Assembly (NCBI RefSeq): GCF_030866825.1
Contig: NZ_CP133020.1
Span: forward strand, 3,844,001 to 3,908,000
DNA: 64,000 bases
Reading direction: 5' to 3'
From: Rathayibacter sp. SW19
Lineage (GTDB): Bacteria; Actinomycetota; Actinomycetes; Actinomycetales; Microbacteriaceae
Shown: in pieces, positions 26,513-34,759 of the stretch
How the letters are laid out: every line of letters starts with the position of its first letter
Numbering within the stretch: the stretch's first letter is position 1
Notes under the pieces: model-generated
The model's input: only the letters and a program-made list of their open reading frames with translations
What the model was told of the DNA's origin: nothing
Databases searched by the model: none
Made by a program: the position numbers and the translations under genes

Positions 26513-27082
26513 GTGGCGAGTCCGGACGATATGGTGCGTGCAGTCTCCGCATCGATGCGTGAACACACGGGCAGGAGCACCGAAGAATGGGTCGCCGTCG
26601 TGGCCGATGCCGGTATCGATCCGATCGACCAGAAGGCGGTGCGCAGCTTCCTGAAATCGCAGTGGTCCCTCCCCCAGAACAGTCAGTGGGCGATCGCAGA
26701 TGCCGCAGCCAGAGCAGCAGGCTGGCTACCTCCGACGGTCGAGGAATTCATCGACGCTCAGTTCAGCGGCGCGAAAGCCGCCCTACGTCCGATCTACGAT
26801 GCGCTGGCGGCCGTTATCCTCGGGCAGGGCGACGACGTGCAGGCTGAGGGCCGCTCCACCTACATCCCATTCGTGCGCAAGCGGCAGTTCGCCGCGATTG
26901 CTGCCGCAACGCGCGCCCGCGTCGATCTGGGCTTGCGGTTCACGGATGCCCCCACCAGCGCACGCCTGATCCCGAGTGCGAACTTCGCGCAGGCATCCCA
27001 TCGGGTCGGCCTGTCGTCGGCGGCGGAGGTCGACGAGGAGGTTCGCCGGCTCATTGCCATCGCCTACGCGCAGAACGGCTGA
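26513..27082 (+). CDS. DUF4287/DUF5655 domain protein
   Basis: A 189-aa soluble protein with a GTG start. The N-terminal half (HTGRSTEEWVAVVADAG...WAIADAAARAAGW) looks like DUF4287, and the C-terminal half (STYIPFVRKRQFAAIAAATRARVDLGLRF) like DUF5655. The two domains often occur together in actinobacteria and have no established biochemical role. It is transcribed divergently from the marR-MFS operon. Confidence 0.75.
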   Translation: MASPDDMVRAVSASMREHTGRSTEEWVAVVADAGIDPIDQKAVRSFLKSQWSLPQNSQWAIADAAARAAGWLPPTVEEFIDAQFSGAKAALRPIYDALAAVILGQGDDVQAEGRSTYIPFVRKRQFAAIAAATRARVDLGLRFTDAPTSARLIPSANFAQASHRVGLSSAAEVDEEVRRLIAIAYAQNG

Positions 27083-27097
27083 ACCCCGCGCGCGAGG

Positions 27098-28435
27098 CTA
27101 CTTCGCCGACGTCGGCGGCGGATCGCTCGGGGCGACGTAGGCACCGATCGCCCGAAACACCGTGTCACTCGCATTCGGGTAGTTGCCGTTCTCGTCGAAA
27201 GCCCCCGGCGCATAAGTCACTGCAACGGCGATCGCAACCTTCTTGGATGGAAGATAGGCCTCCGTCGCGCTGTAGCCGCTGAGTTGCGGGTTCTGCAGCA
27301 TCCAGGAACCGGACCGCACGACGCCGAGTCCGTAGTTGTAGATCGGGATCTGCGTGAAACACGAGCCGCCGCAAACAGGCAATTTCTTGCCGAAGCCGAT
27401 CAGCTTCGAATCGGTCATCTCGTGATAGCTCGACTTGGAGAGTAGTTTTCCGGTGCCGACGGCGACAGCGGTCGTTGCCATGTCTGTGATGTCCGTCGTC
27501 TCCGCCGCACCGACCGGCGTGCCCCAGGCCGGATTCCAGAAGGTCGACTCTTCGTAGAACGCCTGGCCCGCGGGCACCCCGAGAGCAACGCGGCGTTCCG
27601 AACTGTACGCGTGCAGCACGGGGCTCGGGATCTCGCCGGTCTGGAATGCCGCGGTATTGGTCAGCCCCATCGGGTCGAGCACCTTCTCCTTCAGGAGAGT
27701 GTCCAGCGGCTTCTTGCCGATCATCGACAGGATCTTGCCGAGGATCATGAAGTTGGTGTGCGCGTAGCTCCAGTTCGTACCGGGGGCAAACTGCATCGGG
27801 CGATCGAACGCATAGTCAAGACGCTCCTGATAGGTGAACAGGTGGAACGGGTTGGCGTTGTACGCGGCGGTCCAGGTGGGGTCGGACTCGAAATCGGGGT
27901 AGCCCGCGGTCTGGTTCGCGAGCATCCGCAGTGTCACTTTGTCTGCCTCGGGCAGCGTTGGAAGCCACCGCTGGATCGTGTCGTCGAGACTGACCTTGTG
28001 CTCGTCGACGTACTCCAACAGCAGCGTGCAGACGTACTCGAAAGCGACGGCGCCGTTGCGGAAGTGCATGTCGGTTGTCGCTTTGACGCCGGTCATCGAG
28101 TCGCCGAAGGCCTGCATGCTGACGACCTTGTTGCCGACCGTGACACGAACGATCACGGCCTTGAGGTTCTCCGTCTGCATCGCGCTCTCGACGATCTTGG
28201 CGATGGCTGCATTGTCGACCGTCGCCGTGGCCGACGTGCTCATCGCGGTTGCGGATTCTGCGGCGGGCTGCGTCGAAGCCTGGGTGCAGGCGGCCGTGCC
28301 GCCGAGAATCAACCCGGCGGCCAGCAGACTCGCGACGACGACGCGCAGCCGTGCGCGCAACCATCCGCGCGGTCGTCTTGCTGGTCGCACTGTTCGCATC
28401 GTATGCTTCGGTCGCGGGTTCGCCTTATCGATCAC
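27098..28435 (-). CDS. Lipoprotein of the serine beta-lactamase/DD-peptidase fold, catalytic motif lost
   Basis: A 445-aa exported protein. The GTG at 28435 has a GAGAGGAA site 6 nt upstream; an ATG at 28399 is the alternative. Residues about 20-50 form a signal ending in a lipobox-like GGTAAC. The body follows the class C beta-lactamase/serine hydrolase fold (SLDDTIQRWLPTLP, TLRMLANQTAGYPDF, FAPGTNWSYAHTNFMILGKI, DPMGLTNTAAF). The nucleophile motif SxxK, expected after 'F.I', reads FRNGAVAFEY, so Ser and Lys are both absent, and YxN reads YAH. Either a non-catalytic binding protein or an enzyme with altered chemistry. It also carries a Cys pair (VCGGSC). Confidence 0.75.
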   Translation of the reverse strand: MIDKANPRPKHTMRTVRPARRPRGWLRARLRVVVASLLAAGLILGGTAACTQASTQPAAESATAMSTSATATVDNAAIAKIVESAMQTENLKAVIVRVTVGNKVVSMQAFGDSMTGVKATTDMHFRNGAVAFEYVCTLLLEYVDEHKVSLDDTIQRWLPTLPEADKVTLRMLANQTAGYPDFESDPTWTAAYNANPFHLFTYQERLDYAFDRPMQFAPGTNWSYAHTNFMILGKILSMIGKKPLDTLLKEKVLDPMGLTNTAAFQTGEIPSPVLHAYSSERRVALGVPAGQAFYEESTFWNPAWGTPVGAAETTDITDMATTAVAVGTGKLLSKSSYHEMTDSKLIGFGKKLPVCGGSCFTQIPIYNYGLGVVRSGSWMLQNPQLSGYSATEAYLPSKKVAIAVAVTYAPGAFDENGNYPNASDTVFRAIGAYVAPSDPPPTSAK

Positions 28436-28641
28436 GGAGTTCCTCTCAACAGACGTCGAAGAACGCGCGGCGCGCCCCCCATGAGTTCTCCGCTCGACGC
28501 CCATTCGCCTAGACCAGCAGCGTTTGAGTGATGTGTATCCGATTGCAGAATCGAGGAAAACTCTACAGCCCGCAATCAGCGATCGCCAGGCTTTTGCAAT
28601 TGTGCCGAACCACGGGCATCCGCGGAGAACTAGTTGCGAAA

Positions 28642-28671
28642 GGGCGCCGCCTCCCGGAGGAGGCGACGCCC
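28642..28671 (-). terminator. Terminator downstream of rplL
   Basis: On the minus strand a GGGCG/CGCCTCC stem pairs with GGAGGCG/CGCCC around a short loop (one internal mismatch) and is followed by TTTC. It lies 25 bp after the rplL stop and probably ends the rplJ-rplL transcript. Confidence 0.7.
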
Positions 28672-28696
28672 GATCAGACCCCGAACGGGGCGGGAA

Positions 28697-29083
28697 CTAC
28701 TTGAGGGTGACGGTTGCGCCGGCCTCTTCAAGGGCAGCCTTGGCCTTCTCGGCGGCTTCCTTGTTCGCGCCCTCGAGAACAGCCTTGGGGGCGCCATCGA
28801 CGACGGCCTTGGCCTCGCCGAGACCCAGCGACGTCAGCTCGCGAACGGTCTTGATGACCTGGATCTTCTTGTCGCCTGCAGCTTCGAGGATGACGTCGAA
28901 GGAGTCCTTCTCCTCAACCTCTTCCACGGGGGCGGCAGCCGCGCCACCGGCAGCCGCGACGGCGACCGGAGCAGCGGCGGTGACCTCGAAGGTCTCCTCG
29001 AACGCCTTGACGAACTCTGACAGCTCAATGAGCGTCAGGCCCTTGAACTGCTCGAGCAGTTCCTCAGTTGACAGCTTTGCCAT
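28697..29083 (-). CDS. rplL: 50S ribosomal protein L7/L12
   Basis: A 128-aa acidic stalk protein: N-terminal dimerisation helices (LSTEELLEQFKGLTLIELSE), an Ala-rich hinge (AAAPVAVAAAGGAAAAP), then the compact C-terminal factor-binding domain (KIQVIKTVRELTSLGLGEAK). It sits on L10 in multiple dimers and recruits translation GTPases. It follows rplJ by 61 bp in the usual rplJ-rplL order. Confidence 0.98.
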   Translation of the reverse strand: MAKLSTEELLEQFKGLTLIELSEFVKAFEETFEVTAAAPVAVAAAGGAAAAPVEEVEEKDSFDVILEAAGDKKIQVIKTVRELTSLGLGEAKAVVDGAPKAVLEGANKEAAEKAKAALEEAGATVTLK

Positions 29084-29144
29084 TTCTTCTTCTCCTTGTG
29101 TTTGTGTGGTTACTCACCGCGGCGCGTGCATCCCGATGGGATGC

Positions 29145-29660
29145 TCAGCTCGCGGACTCCTGCTTCTCACGCAACGCGTCGACCGTGCGAACGGCCTTCG
29201 AGAGCGGTGCGTTGAACAGATATGCGGCTCCGAACAGCGAGGCCTTGAATGCGCCGGCGAGCTTGGCCAGCAGCACTTCACGGGACTCGAGGTCGGCGAG
29301 CTTGCCTACCTCTGCGGCGGTCAGCGGGTTACCGTCGAAGTAACCGCTCTTGATCACCAGGAGAGGGTGCGCCTTGGCAAAGGCACGCAGACCCTTCGCG
29401 ACGGCGACAGGGTCACCGTGCACGAATGCGATCGCGGATGGGCCGACGAGCTCGTCGTCGAACGACGAGATGCCGGCGGCATTCGCCGCAATCTTGGTCA
29501 GCGTGTTCTTCACCACGGCATAGGTCGCGTCTGCACTGATAGACGTGCGCAGCTCCTTGAGCTGAGCAACAGTGAGACCGCGGTACTCGGTCAGCAGAAC
29601 GGCGCTCGAGCTCTGGAACTTCTCCGTGAGTTCGGCAACCGAGGCTTCCTTGTTCGCCAT
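29145..29660 (-). CDS. rplJ: 50S ribosomal protein L10
   Basis: A 171-aa stalk base protein (MANKEASVAELTEKFQSS..., LTEYRGLTVAQLKELRTS) that carries L12 dimers and binds 23S rRNA. The ATG at 29660 has an AAGGAG site 5 nt upstream and is preferred over the in-frame GTG at 29666. Its transcript has a leader of roughly 240 nt with a terminator-like hairpin, the standard place for L10-L12 feedback control. Confidence 0.98.
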   Translation of the reverse strand: MANKEASVAELTEKFQSSSAVLLTEYRGLTVAQLKELRTSISADATYAVVKNTLTKIAANAAGISSFDDELVGPSAIAFVHGDPVAVAKGLRAFAKAHPLLVIKSGYFDGNPLTAAEVGKLADLESREVLLAKLAGAFKASLFGAAYLFNAPLSKAVRTVDALREKQESAS

Positions 29661-29735
29661 GGCCACTCCTTATGGTTCGTGACGCGGTGCGGATGCACCA
29701 CGCCGCTTCAGCCACCGGTCGGAACGAAGGAGCAT

Positions 29736-29767
29736 GAAAAAAGCTCCATGCGCAGGGGCACGGAGCT
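29736..29767 (-). promoter_or_regulatory. Terminator-like hairpin in the L10 leader
   Basis: On the minus strand AGCTCCGTGC pairs with GCATGGAGCT (one G-U pair) around a short loop, directly followed by TTTTTTC. It lies 75 bp before the rplJ start inside its 5' leader, so it looks like an attenuator within an L10-binding leader RNA rather than the end of a gene. Confidence 0.65.
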
Positions 29768-29908
29768 GGTTCGTCGCGGATGTTTCCGCTTGAGTTGCTT
29801 CACACACCTACGCAGGTCGTCCGGTTCGATTTGCATCGAACTGAACCCTTCGATTGACGCATCCGCTTGCACGGGCACGCCAATGACCGGCGGTCTTTGG
29901 CTTCACTC

Positions 29909-29937
29909 AGAGTACGGGATGCGTACTGGCCGCGCAA
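29909..29937 (-). promoter_or_regulatory. rplJL promoter
   Basis: -35 TTGCGC (29932-29937) and -10 TACTCT (29909-29914), spaced 17 bp, on the minus strand. Transcription from here gives an untranslated leader of about 240 nt before rplJ. Deduced from sequence only. Confidence 0.55.
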
Positions 29938-29961
29938 ATCCGCGTCCTCTCGCCTCTCGCA

Positions 29962-30004
29962 CCCCACCCTCCCCACCCCACCCATCCCCACCCCACCCAT
30001 CCCC
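29962..30004 (-). repeat. C-rich/G-rich tract with G-quadruplex potential
   Basis: A 43-bp stretch built from CCCCACCC, CCATCCCC and similar units; the minus strand carries at least eight runs of three or four G separated by single or double bases. It lies between the alpha/beta hydrolase stop and the rplJL promoter, so the G-rich strand would be in the hydrolase 3' untranslated RNA. Confidence 0.7.
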
Positions 30005-30005
30005 T

Positions 30006-30069
30006 CGCTGAGGTGCGGACATCGGCCGCTTCCACGCGACCGATAGCGACAGAAGTCCGCACCTCAGCG
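30006..30069 (-). terminator. Inverted repeat downstream of the hydrolase gene
   Basis: Perfect 15-bp arms CGCTGAGGTGCGGAC (30006-30020) and GTCCGCACCTCAGCG (30055-30069) enclose 34 bp. The element starts 13 bp past the hydrolase stop. It has no U-tract, so termination is a suggestion; it could also be a small dispersed inverted repeat. Confidence 0.4.
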
Positions 30070-30082
30070 GGATCGGTTGGGG

Positions 30083-30850
30083 TCAAGCGCTGGCGAGAAA
30101 GTGTTGCAGGTCGGCCTCGAACCGCGAGTCGCTGAGTACCTGGTGGTGACGACGCCGCGCGTACAACGTGAATTGCCCGTGCTGTAGGCCTGCGGCGGTC
30201 GCCCTGGCGAGCCACGGCGGGTAGAACGGATCGCGGCCGCCCGCGACCACAAGCGTCGGTACGGCCACCTCACCCAATCGGTCGCCCAGGTTGAAGTGGT
30301 CTTCTGCCTCCAGCATTGCCATCAGCCCGAGCGGCTCCTTGGGCAGCGGCGTCAGTGCAGCCGCCGCTGAAACAGCCACGTGCATCATCGCGGATCGCGC
30401 CGCGCTCGCCACCATCTCAACACTTGCGGCCCTGTCGCGGTTCGCCAGACGTTCCGCGTAGCGCCGCTGCATGGCCTTGCCCTTGCCGCTGAGACGGAAC
30501 GCTCCGCACACGATGACCAGACGGCTGACGAGCTCCGGATGGTCCAACGCAAGCTGAAGGGCAATACCGGCACTCGTGGAGAATCCCATGACCGGCACCG
30601 GAGTCTCGAAGGTTCCTGCGATCGCCCTCGCATACTGATCCGCAAGCGCGGCCATGGTGAGTCCCGAGCGCAGCCGTGGGGGCCGCCCGACCGCGTATAC
30701 GGTCTGTGTACGGATTGCACCGCGCAGCGTCCACCGCTCAATGGCGGCGGCAATCCAGCGGGGGTTTTTCTCGGATGACGACAGGGTGCGCAGGAACACC
30801 AGTGGTGGGCCCTCTCCACGGCGGGTGTAGTGCAGTCCGCCGGGCATCAT
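30083..30850 (-). CDS. Alpha/beta hydrolase
   Basis: A 255-aa cytosolic hydrolase from an ATG at 30850 (GAGG...GGGG site; 30847 is an equivalent ATG). The nucleophile elbow reads GFSTSAG, so the usual second Gly of GxSxG is Ser. The acid is likely in GGRDPFYPP and the catalytic His in RRRHHQVLSD near the C-terminus. The oxyanion strand reads PPLVFLRTL where HG is usual. Substrate unknown. An upstream ATG at 30946 would add an Arg-rich, unlikely leader. Confidence 0.75.
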   Translation of the reverse strand: MMPGGLHYTRRGEGPPLVFLRTLSSSEKNPRWIAAAIERWTLRGAIRTQTVYAVGRPPRLRSGLTMAALADQYARAIAGTFETPVPVMGFSTSAGIALQLALDHPELVSRLVIVCGAFRLSGKGKAMQRRYAERLANRDRAASVEMVASAARSAMMHVAVSAAAALTPLPKEPLGLMAMLEAEDHFNLGDRLGEVAVPTLVVAGGRDPFYPPWLARATAAGLQHGQFTLYARRRHHQVLSDSRFEADLQHFLASA

Positions 30851-30964
30851 CCCCGACCTCGATCGACGCACGGTCGTTTCCCTTCGCCTGCATGCCCTGC
30901 ACCGATTCACGCTACGAGCACTCCCTATGCGCGCACCGTGAATCACCTACGTGAGTGCGCTCGG

Positions 30965-31813
30965 CTACCGCCCGTCGCGCCAGGAGTGCTGCGGATCGAA
31001 GCCGAGCACCCTTCGCGCCTTACCGATCGACAGCATCGTGTCGTGCTTTCCGAGATCGCCGCGTACCTCGACGCCGGGAAATACTTCCGCGACGAGTTCT
31101 GCGTTCGGCCGGGTCATCACCGTGTCTGCTGCGGCGATGATAAACCGGTCGAAACCGGTCGTCTGCAATTCGAGCGCCTTCTGCACCGCCTGCGCGCCGT
31201 CTCGGCCGTCGATGTAGCCCCACAGATTCCACTTGCGCGCCGTCGCGTCCGCGTCGAACGGGAACGCCGCGTAGTCAGCTTCATCCATCACGTTCGAGAA
31301 CCGCAAAGCGATGATCTTCAGTTGCGGATCCCACCGGGTCAGCTGAATCGCCATCTGCTCTTCGAGGTGCTTGACGAGAGAATACGTCGATTCAGGGCGA
31401 GCGGCGTACTCCTCATCGACCGGAATGTAAGGCGGCGGCACGTCGAACGGCAGGCCGAGCACGGTCTCGCTTGACGCGTACACAATGTTCGAGATGCCGG
31501 CCCGCCGTGCAGCCTGAAACACGTTGAACGTGCTCAGGATGTTGTTGTGGAAGGTGGCAACGTCGCTGAGAATACCGGGCGCCGGTATTGCTCCGAGGTG
31601 TACGACCGCATCGTACCCGGAGCTTTCCGCACCGTCCCGTACACCGAACAACGCGTCGACGACCTGACCGTAGTCGGTGAGATCGACCTTGAGGAATCCA
31701 GCACCGCGGATGCCCGCCTGGTCCAGGTTGGTCACGTCGTGCCCTGCCTCGCCGAGCACCCTCACTACCGTGCGGCCCAGTTTTCCCGACCCGCCGGTTA
31801 CCGCGATCTTCAT
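30965..31813 (-). CDS. NAD(P)-dependent epimerase/dehydratase (extended SDR)
   Basis: A 282-aa extended short-chain dehydrogenase: N-terminal cofactor motif TGGSGKLG (TGxxGxxG) and catalytic YSLVK (YxxxK), with an SSE upstream (YASSETVLGLP). Such proteins act on nucleotide sugars or sugar acids. The ATG at 31813 has a GGAG site and starts directly at the Rossmann strand; the ATG at 31903 would add a non-conserved leader. Divergent from the PPOX gene at 31972. Confidence 0.85.
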   Translation of the reverse strand: MKIAVTGGSGKLGRTVVRVLGEAGHDVTNLDQAGIRGAGFLKVDLTDYGQVVDALFGVRDGAESSGYDAVVHLGAIPAPGILSDVATFHNNILSTFNVFQAARRAGISNIVYASSETVLGLPFDVPPPYIPVDEEYAARPESTYSLVKHLEEQMAIQLTRWDPQLKIIALRFSNVMDEADYAAFPFDADATARKWNLWGYIDGRDGAQAVQKALELQTTGFDRFIIAAADTVMTRPNAELVAEVFPGVEVRGDLGKHDTMLSIGKARRVLGFDPQHSWRDGR

Positions 31814-31971
31814 CCGTGACTCTCCTATTTTTATTTTCGCGTTCTGCTCTCCCAGTGTGACATTCCACCGGATTAATTTGTTGCCACTAGCGCACAATCG
31901 CATCGCCTACAGTTGGAAACATCAGCGCACCGCGCGAACAAGCAGGTTACCCCAACGCGAGGAGGATACGG

Positions 31972-32505
31972 ATGGCTCGCCAGGACGACGAAGCGCAGGC
32001 CCACGACCCGCTCGCACCCGAGCAGCTCACACCCGAGCAGCTCGCACCCGAGCAGTTCGCACCCGAGGAGCTCACACCCGAGGAATGCTGGCGTCTGCTC
32101 GCTTCTGCCGATTTCGGCCGACTCGCGACGGCGGTCGCACATCCCGACCCGAGACTCGGCACCAGCACGATTGCCGTTGATATCGTGCCGGTCAACTTTC
32201 GCGTGAACGAGCGTGAGATCCTCTTTCGAAGCGGCCCGGGCGGCAAGCTGATGAACCTTACGGCCAACCACGCGGTCGCCTTCGAAGTCGATGGGCTCGA
32301 GTCCGACGGACCGAAGGCAGACGGACCCGAAGCCGACAGGTATTGGAGTGTCGTCGTTCACGGCACAGCGAAACGCATGTCCGCCGATCACGATATTGAG
32401 AGCTCCGGCGTTCTCGATGTGCGCGCGGCGCATCCGACGCCCAAGTGGAACTACGTTCGCATCACACCCGAGTCGATCACAGGGATACGGTTTCGCCGCT
32501 CCTGA
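31972..32505 (+). CDS. Pyridoxamine 5'-phosphate oxidase-like flavin-binding protein (complete copy)
   Basis: A 177-aa split-barrel FMN-binding-type protein (ECWRLLASADFGRLATAV, DIVPVNFRVNEREILFRSGPG, SVVVHGTAKRMSADHD, ITPESITGIRFRR). The N-terminus has five tandem (A/T)PEQL-type units encoded by 15-bp repeats at 32011-32085. It has a GAGGAGG site before the ATG. The 3' end and the following histidine-kinase fragment are nearly identical to 53641-53964. Enzymatic role unknown; the family contains F420- and FMN-dependent reductases as well as simple flavin binders. Confidence 0.8.
   Translation: MARQDDEAQAHDPLAPEQLTPEQLAPEQFAPEELTPEECWRLLASADFGRLATAVAHPDPRLGTSTIAVDIVPVNFRVNEREILFRSGPGGKLMNLTANHAVAFEVDGLESDGPKADGPEADRYWSVVVHGTAKRMSADHDIESSGVLDVRAAHPTPKWNYVRITPESITGIRFRRS
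32011..32085 (+). repeat. Five 15-bp tandem repeats inside the PPOX gene
   Basis: Five units of the CTCGCACCCGAGCAG type encode a repeating (A/T)PEQL/(A/T)PEEL pentapeptide at the N-terminus. Unit number could vary between strains without a frameshift because 15 bp is five codons. Confidence 0.85.
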
Positions 32506-32781
32506 CCTCGGCCTGCACCAACGGCAGCACCACAGTGAACGCCGTGCGGCCCGGCTTGCTTTCCACAGACACGGTTCCGCCCTGCGCCGTGACGACCGCC
32601 TGCACGATCGCCAGGCCGAGGCCCGTGCTGCCGGTCTCGCGCGACCGAGAACTGTCACCGCGAGCGAACCGCTCGAACAGCACGGGCTGCAGCGCATCCG
32701 GGATGCCGGGACCGTCATCCAACACCGTCATCACGGCGTTTGCGCCGTCGGTGGCAAGCGTTGCGGTGATCGCCGTTCCGG
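32458..32781. repeat. Left 324-bp direct repeat (island boundary)
   Basis: Matches 53641-53964 in the same orientation without gaps; I count 6 mismatches in 324 bp. It covers the last codons of the PPOX gene and the convergent 3' end of the histidine-kinase gene. Beyond 32781 the similarity ends abruptly. Confidence 0.9.
32477..32781 (-). pseudogene. 3' fragment of a histidine kinase gene
   Basis: Encodes only the end of the HATPase domain (DDGPGIPDALQPVLFERFARG, TGSTGLGLAIVQAV) and matches the C-terminus of the intact kinase at 53660-55201. The upstream part is missing and unrelated sequence begins at 32782. No H-box or sensor domain and no start signals, so it is a remnant, not a gene. Confidence 0.9.
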
Positions 32782-32824
32782 TCGTTGATCCACGTCAGGC
32801 ACGGCCCCGGCACACACCAGTTCG

Positions 32825-32840
32825 GAGCGCGCAAGCGCTC
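32825..32840 (-). terminator. Possible hairpin after potA
   Basis: GAGCGC and GCGCTC arms around a GCAA tetraloop, 22 bp beyond the PotA-like stop codon. No U-tract follows, so its role in termination is uncertain. Confidence 0.3.
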
Positions 32841-32861
32841 GATCAGAGAACGCAGCGGCCT

Positions 32862-33992
32862 CTAGCTCAAGGTCCCCTGCTTCTCGCGCACCGCAAACGG
32901 CTCGACAGCCGCGATCGGCGCAGGGTCGGCATCCGGGTTCGCCACTGCGACCGCGCGCGCAGAATCGAAGACCAAGCCGACGCGTGCTCCACGCGAAGCG
33001 ACGTCGGCCGCGTGCACGGTGCAGTTCAATGGCTGCGCAATGCCGGCCACCGCCGCAGACACCGTGGAGGACCCGCCTAAGAAGAATGCGTCCACGACCG
33101 TTGCCGCGACTTGGCCGGCTTCCGGTGCGACCAGCCGGATGTCTTCCGGGCGTAGGACCACGGTTACGGCACTGCCGACGGCCAATCCATGGCTTGCCTG
33201 AATCTCCCCGACGCCGGACACCTGAACCCCTGTTGACGACGCGACACCATCGAGGAGGTTTGCCGCGCCGATGAAGCCGGCGACAAACCGTGACGCGGGC
33301 CGCGTATACAATCCCACCGGTGTGTCAAGTTGCTCGATCCTGCCGTTGTTCAACACAGCAATGCGGTCGGCCATGAACATCGCCTCATCTTGGTCGTGCG
33401 TGACCACCACGAACGTCATGCCCAGTTCGTGCTGCATGCGCTTGAGCTCGAGCTGCATCTCCGCCCGTACCTTTCGGTCGAGCGCGGACAGTGGCTCGTC
33501 GAGCAGCAACAAACGAGGGCGCTTCACAATCGCTCGGGCTAACGCCACGCGCTGTCGCTGACCGCCCGAAAGCTTGGCCGGCCGCCGCTTGGCCAGTGCG
33601 CTCAGCCCGACGGTGTCCAAGACAGCACCGACGCGCTGGCGAATTTCTGTCTTGTCCAACCGTTCGGCCTCGAGCCCGTACGCCACATTCTTCTCCACGC
33701 TCATGTGTGGAAAGAGCGCGAAAGACTGGAACATCAGGTTGACCGAACGCTTGTGCGGGGGCTTCGTTGTCAGATCCACCCCGTCGAGCAGGATAGACCC
33801 CTTGCGCGGAGTCTCGAAGCCGGCGATCGAACGCAGCAGCGTGGTTTTACCGCAACCCGAGGGGCCGAGGAGGGCGAAGAACTCGTTGTCATTGATCGAG
33901 AGCGAGATGTCGTCGAGAGCGGTGACAGCGCCATAACTGTGGCCCACCCCCTTGACCTCGAGGAGCGGCACGGTGTGCGCGAGCATGTTCAT
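32862..33992 (-). CDS. potA: Spermidine/putrescine-type ABC transporter ATPase
   Basis: A 376-aa ATPase with Walker A GPSGCGKTT, Q-loop MFQSFALFPHMSV, signature LSGGQRQR, Walker B LLLLDEPLSALD, and a C-terminal TOBE regulatory domain (about 280-350). It energises uptake by the two permeases encoded just upstream; the start overlaps the potC-like stop by 4 bp. Order is potD-potB-potC-potA on the minus strand. Polyamine specificity is inferred from family and from the neighbouring amine oxidase genes. Confidence 0.85.
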   Translation of the reverse strand: MNMLAHTVPLLEVKGVGHSYGAVTALDDISLSINDNEFFALLGPSGCGKTTLLRSIAGFETPRKGSILLDGVDLTTKPPHKRSVNLMFQSFALFPHMSVEKNVAYGLEAERLDKTEIRQRVGAVLDTVGLSALAKRRPAKLSGGQRQRVALARAIVKRPRLLLLDEPLSALDRKVRAEMQLELKRMQHELGMTFVVVTHDQDEAMFMADRIAVLNNGRIEQLDTPVGLYTRPASRFVAGFIGAANLLDGVASSTGVQVSGVGEIQASHGLAVGSAVTVVLRPEDIRLVAPEAGQVAATVVDAFFLGGSSTVSAAVAGIAQPLNCTVHAADVASRGARVGLVFDSARAVAVANPDADPAPIAAVEPFAVREKQGTLS

Positions 33993-34759
33993 AGTGAATC
34001 CGTTACTTTGGTGAGGCGTTGCGTTCCGATCACGGCGACGACACTGACGAACAAGAGCATGGAAGCCAATGCATTGATTGTGGGCGTCACACCGAACCGG
34101 ATCCTGGAATAGATGCTGATGGGCAGGGTCGGAGTTGTCGGGGCCGCCGTGAAGAACGCGATCACGAACTCGTCGAGAGAGAGCGTGAACGCGAGCAGCG
34201 CACCGGCTACAATCGCCGGCGCAAGCTGCGGCAGCGTGACGCGTAGGAGTGTTCGCACCGGCCCGGCCCCGAGATCACGTGACGCCTCATCAAGACTCGA
34301 GTCGACGTTCGCCATCCGGGCGAGCACGATGGCCGTGACGAAGGCCATCGCAAACGTAGTGTGGGCGAGGATCACTGAGTGCAATCCGAGACCGACCGAG
34401 ACGAGTGAGAACAGGCTCAACACCCCGATGGCCAGCAAAAGATCCGGCAGCAGGGCGGGCGCAATTGCAAACGCGCGAAAGAGCCCGCTTCTGACGTAGC
34501 GATGGATTCCGATGGCCATCAGCGTGCCGAGAACCGTCGCGAGCACCATCACTGAGCTTGCGACGATGAGCGTGTTGCGCAGGCCCTCCATCAGTGCCCT
34601 GTCGGCAAACACTTCCGGGTACCACCTCAGTGAGAACCCACTCCACACGAAAAGGTTCGACGACGCGTTGAATGACATGATGACCACAACGAGGATCGGC
34701 ACGTACAGAAACACGTAGGTCAGCCAAAAAGGGATCTTGAGCAGTCGAGAGTTACGCAC
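33989..34759 (-). CDS. potC: Polyamine-type ABC transporter permease (PotC-like)
   Basis: A 256-aa permease with six helices and the EAA loop DEASRDLGAGPVRTLLRVTL. It overlaps the upstream permease gene by 8 bp and the ATPase gene by 4 bp, so the three are translationally coupled. The length is typical of PotC. Confidence 0.85.
   Translation of the reverse strand: MRNSRLLKIPFWLTYVFLYVPILVVVIMSFNASSNLFVWSGFSLRWYPEVFADRALMEGLRNTLIVASSVMVLATVLGTLMAIGIHRYVRSGLFRAFAIAPALLPDLLLAIGVLSLFSLVSVGLGLHSVILAHTTFAMAFVTAIVLARMANVDSSLDEASRDLGAGPVRTLLRVTLPQLAPAIVAGALLAFTLSLDEFVIAFFTAAPTTPTLPISIYSRIRFGVTPTINALASMLLFVSVVAVIGTQRLTKVTDSL

Noticed and set aside
30006..30069. Confident intrinsic terminator
   Set aside because: The 15-bp stem is perfect but the 34-nt loop and missing U-run make it only a possible terminator; kept at low confidence.
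32477..32734. A small ATPase-like gene of 85 codons
   Set aside because: It is the in-frame tail of the histidine kinase duplicated from 53660 onward, without its own start signals.
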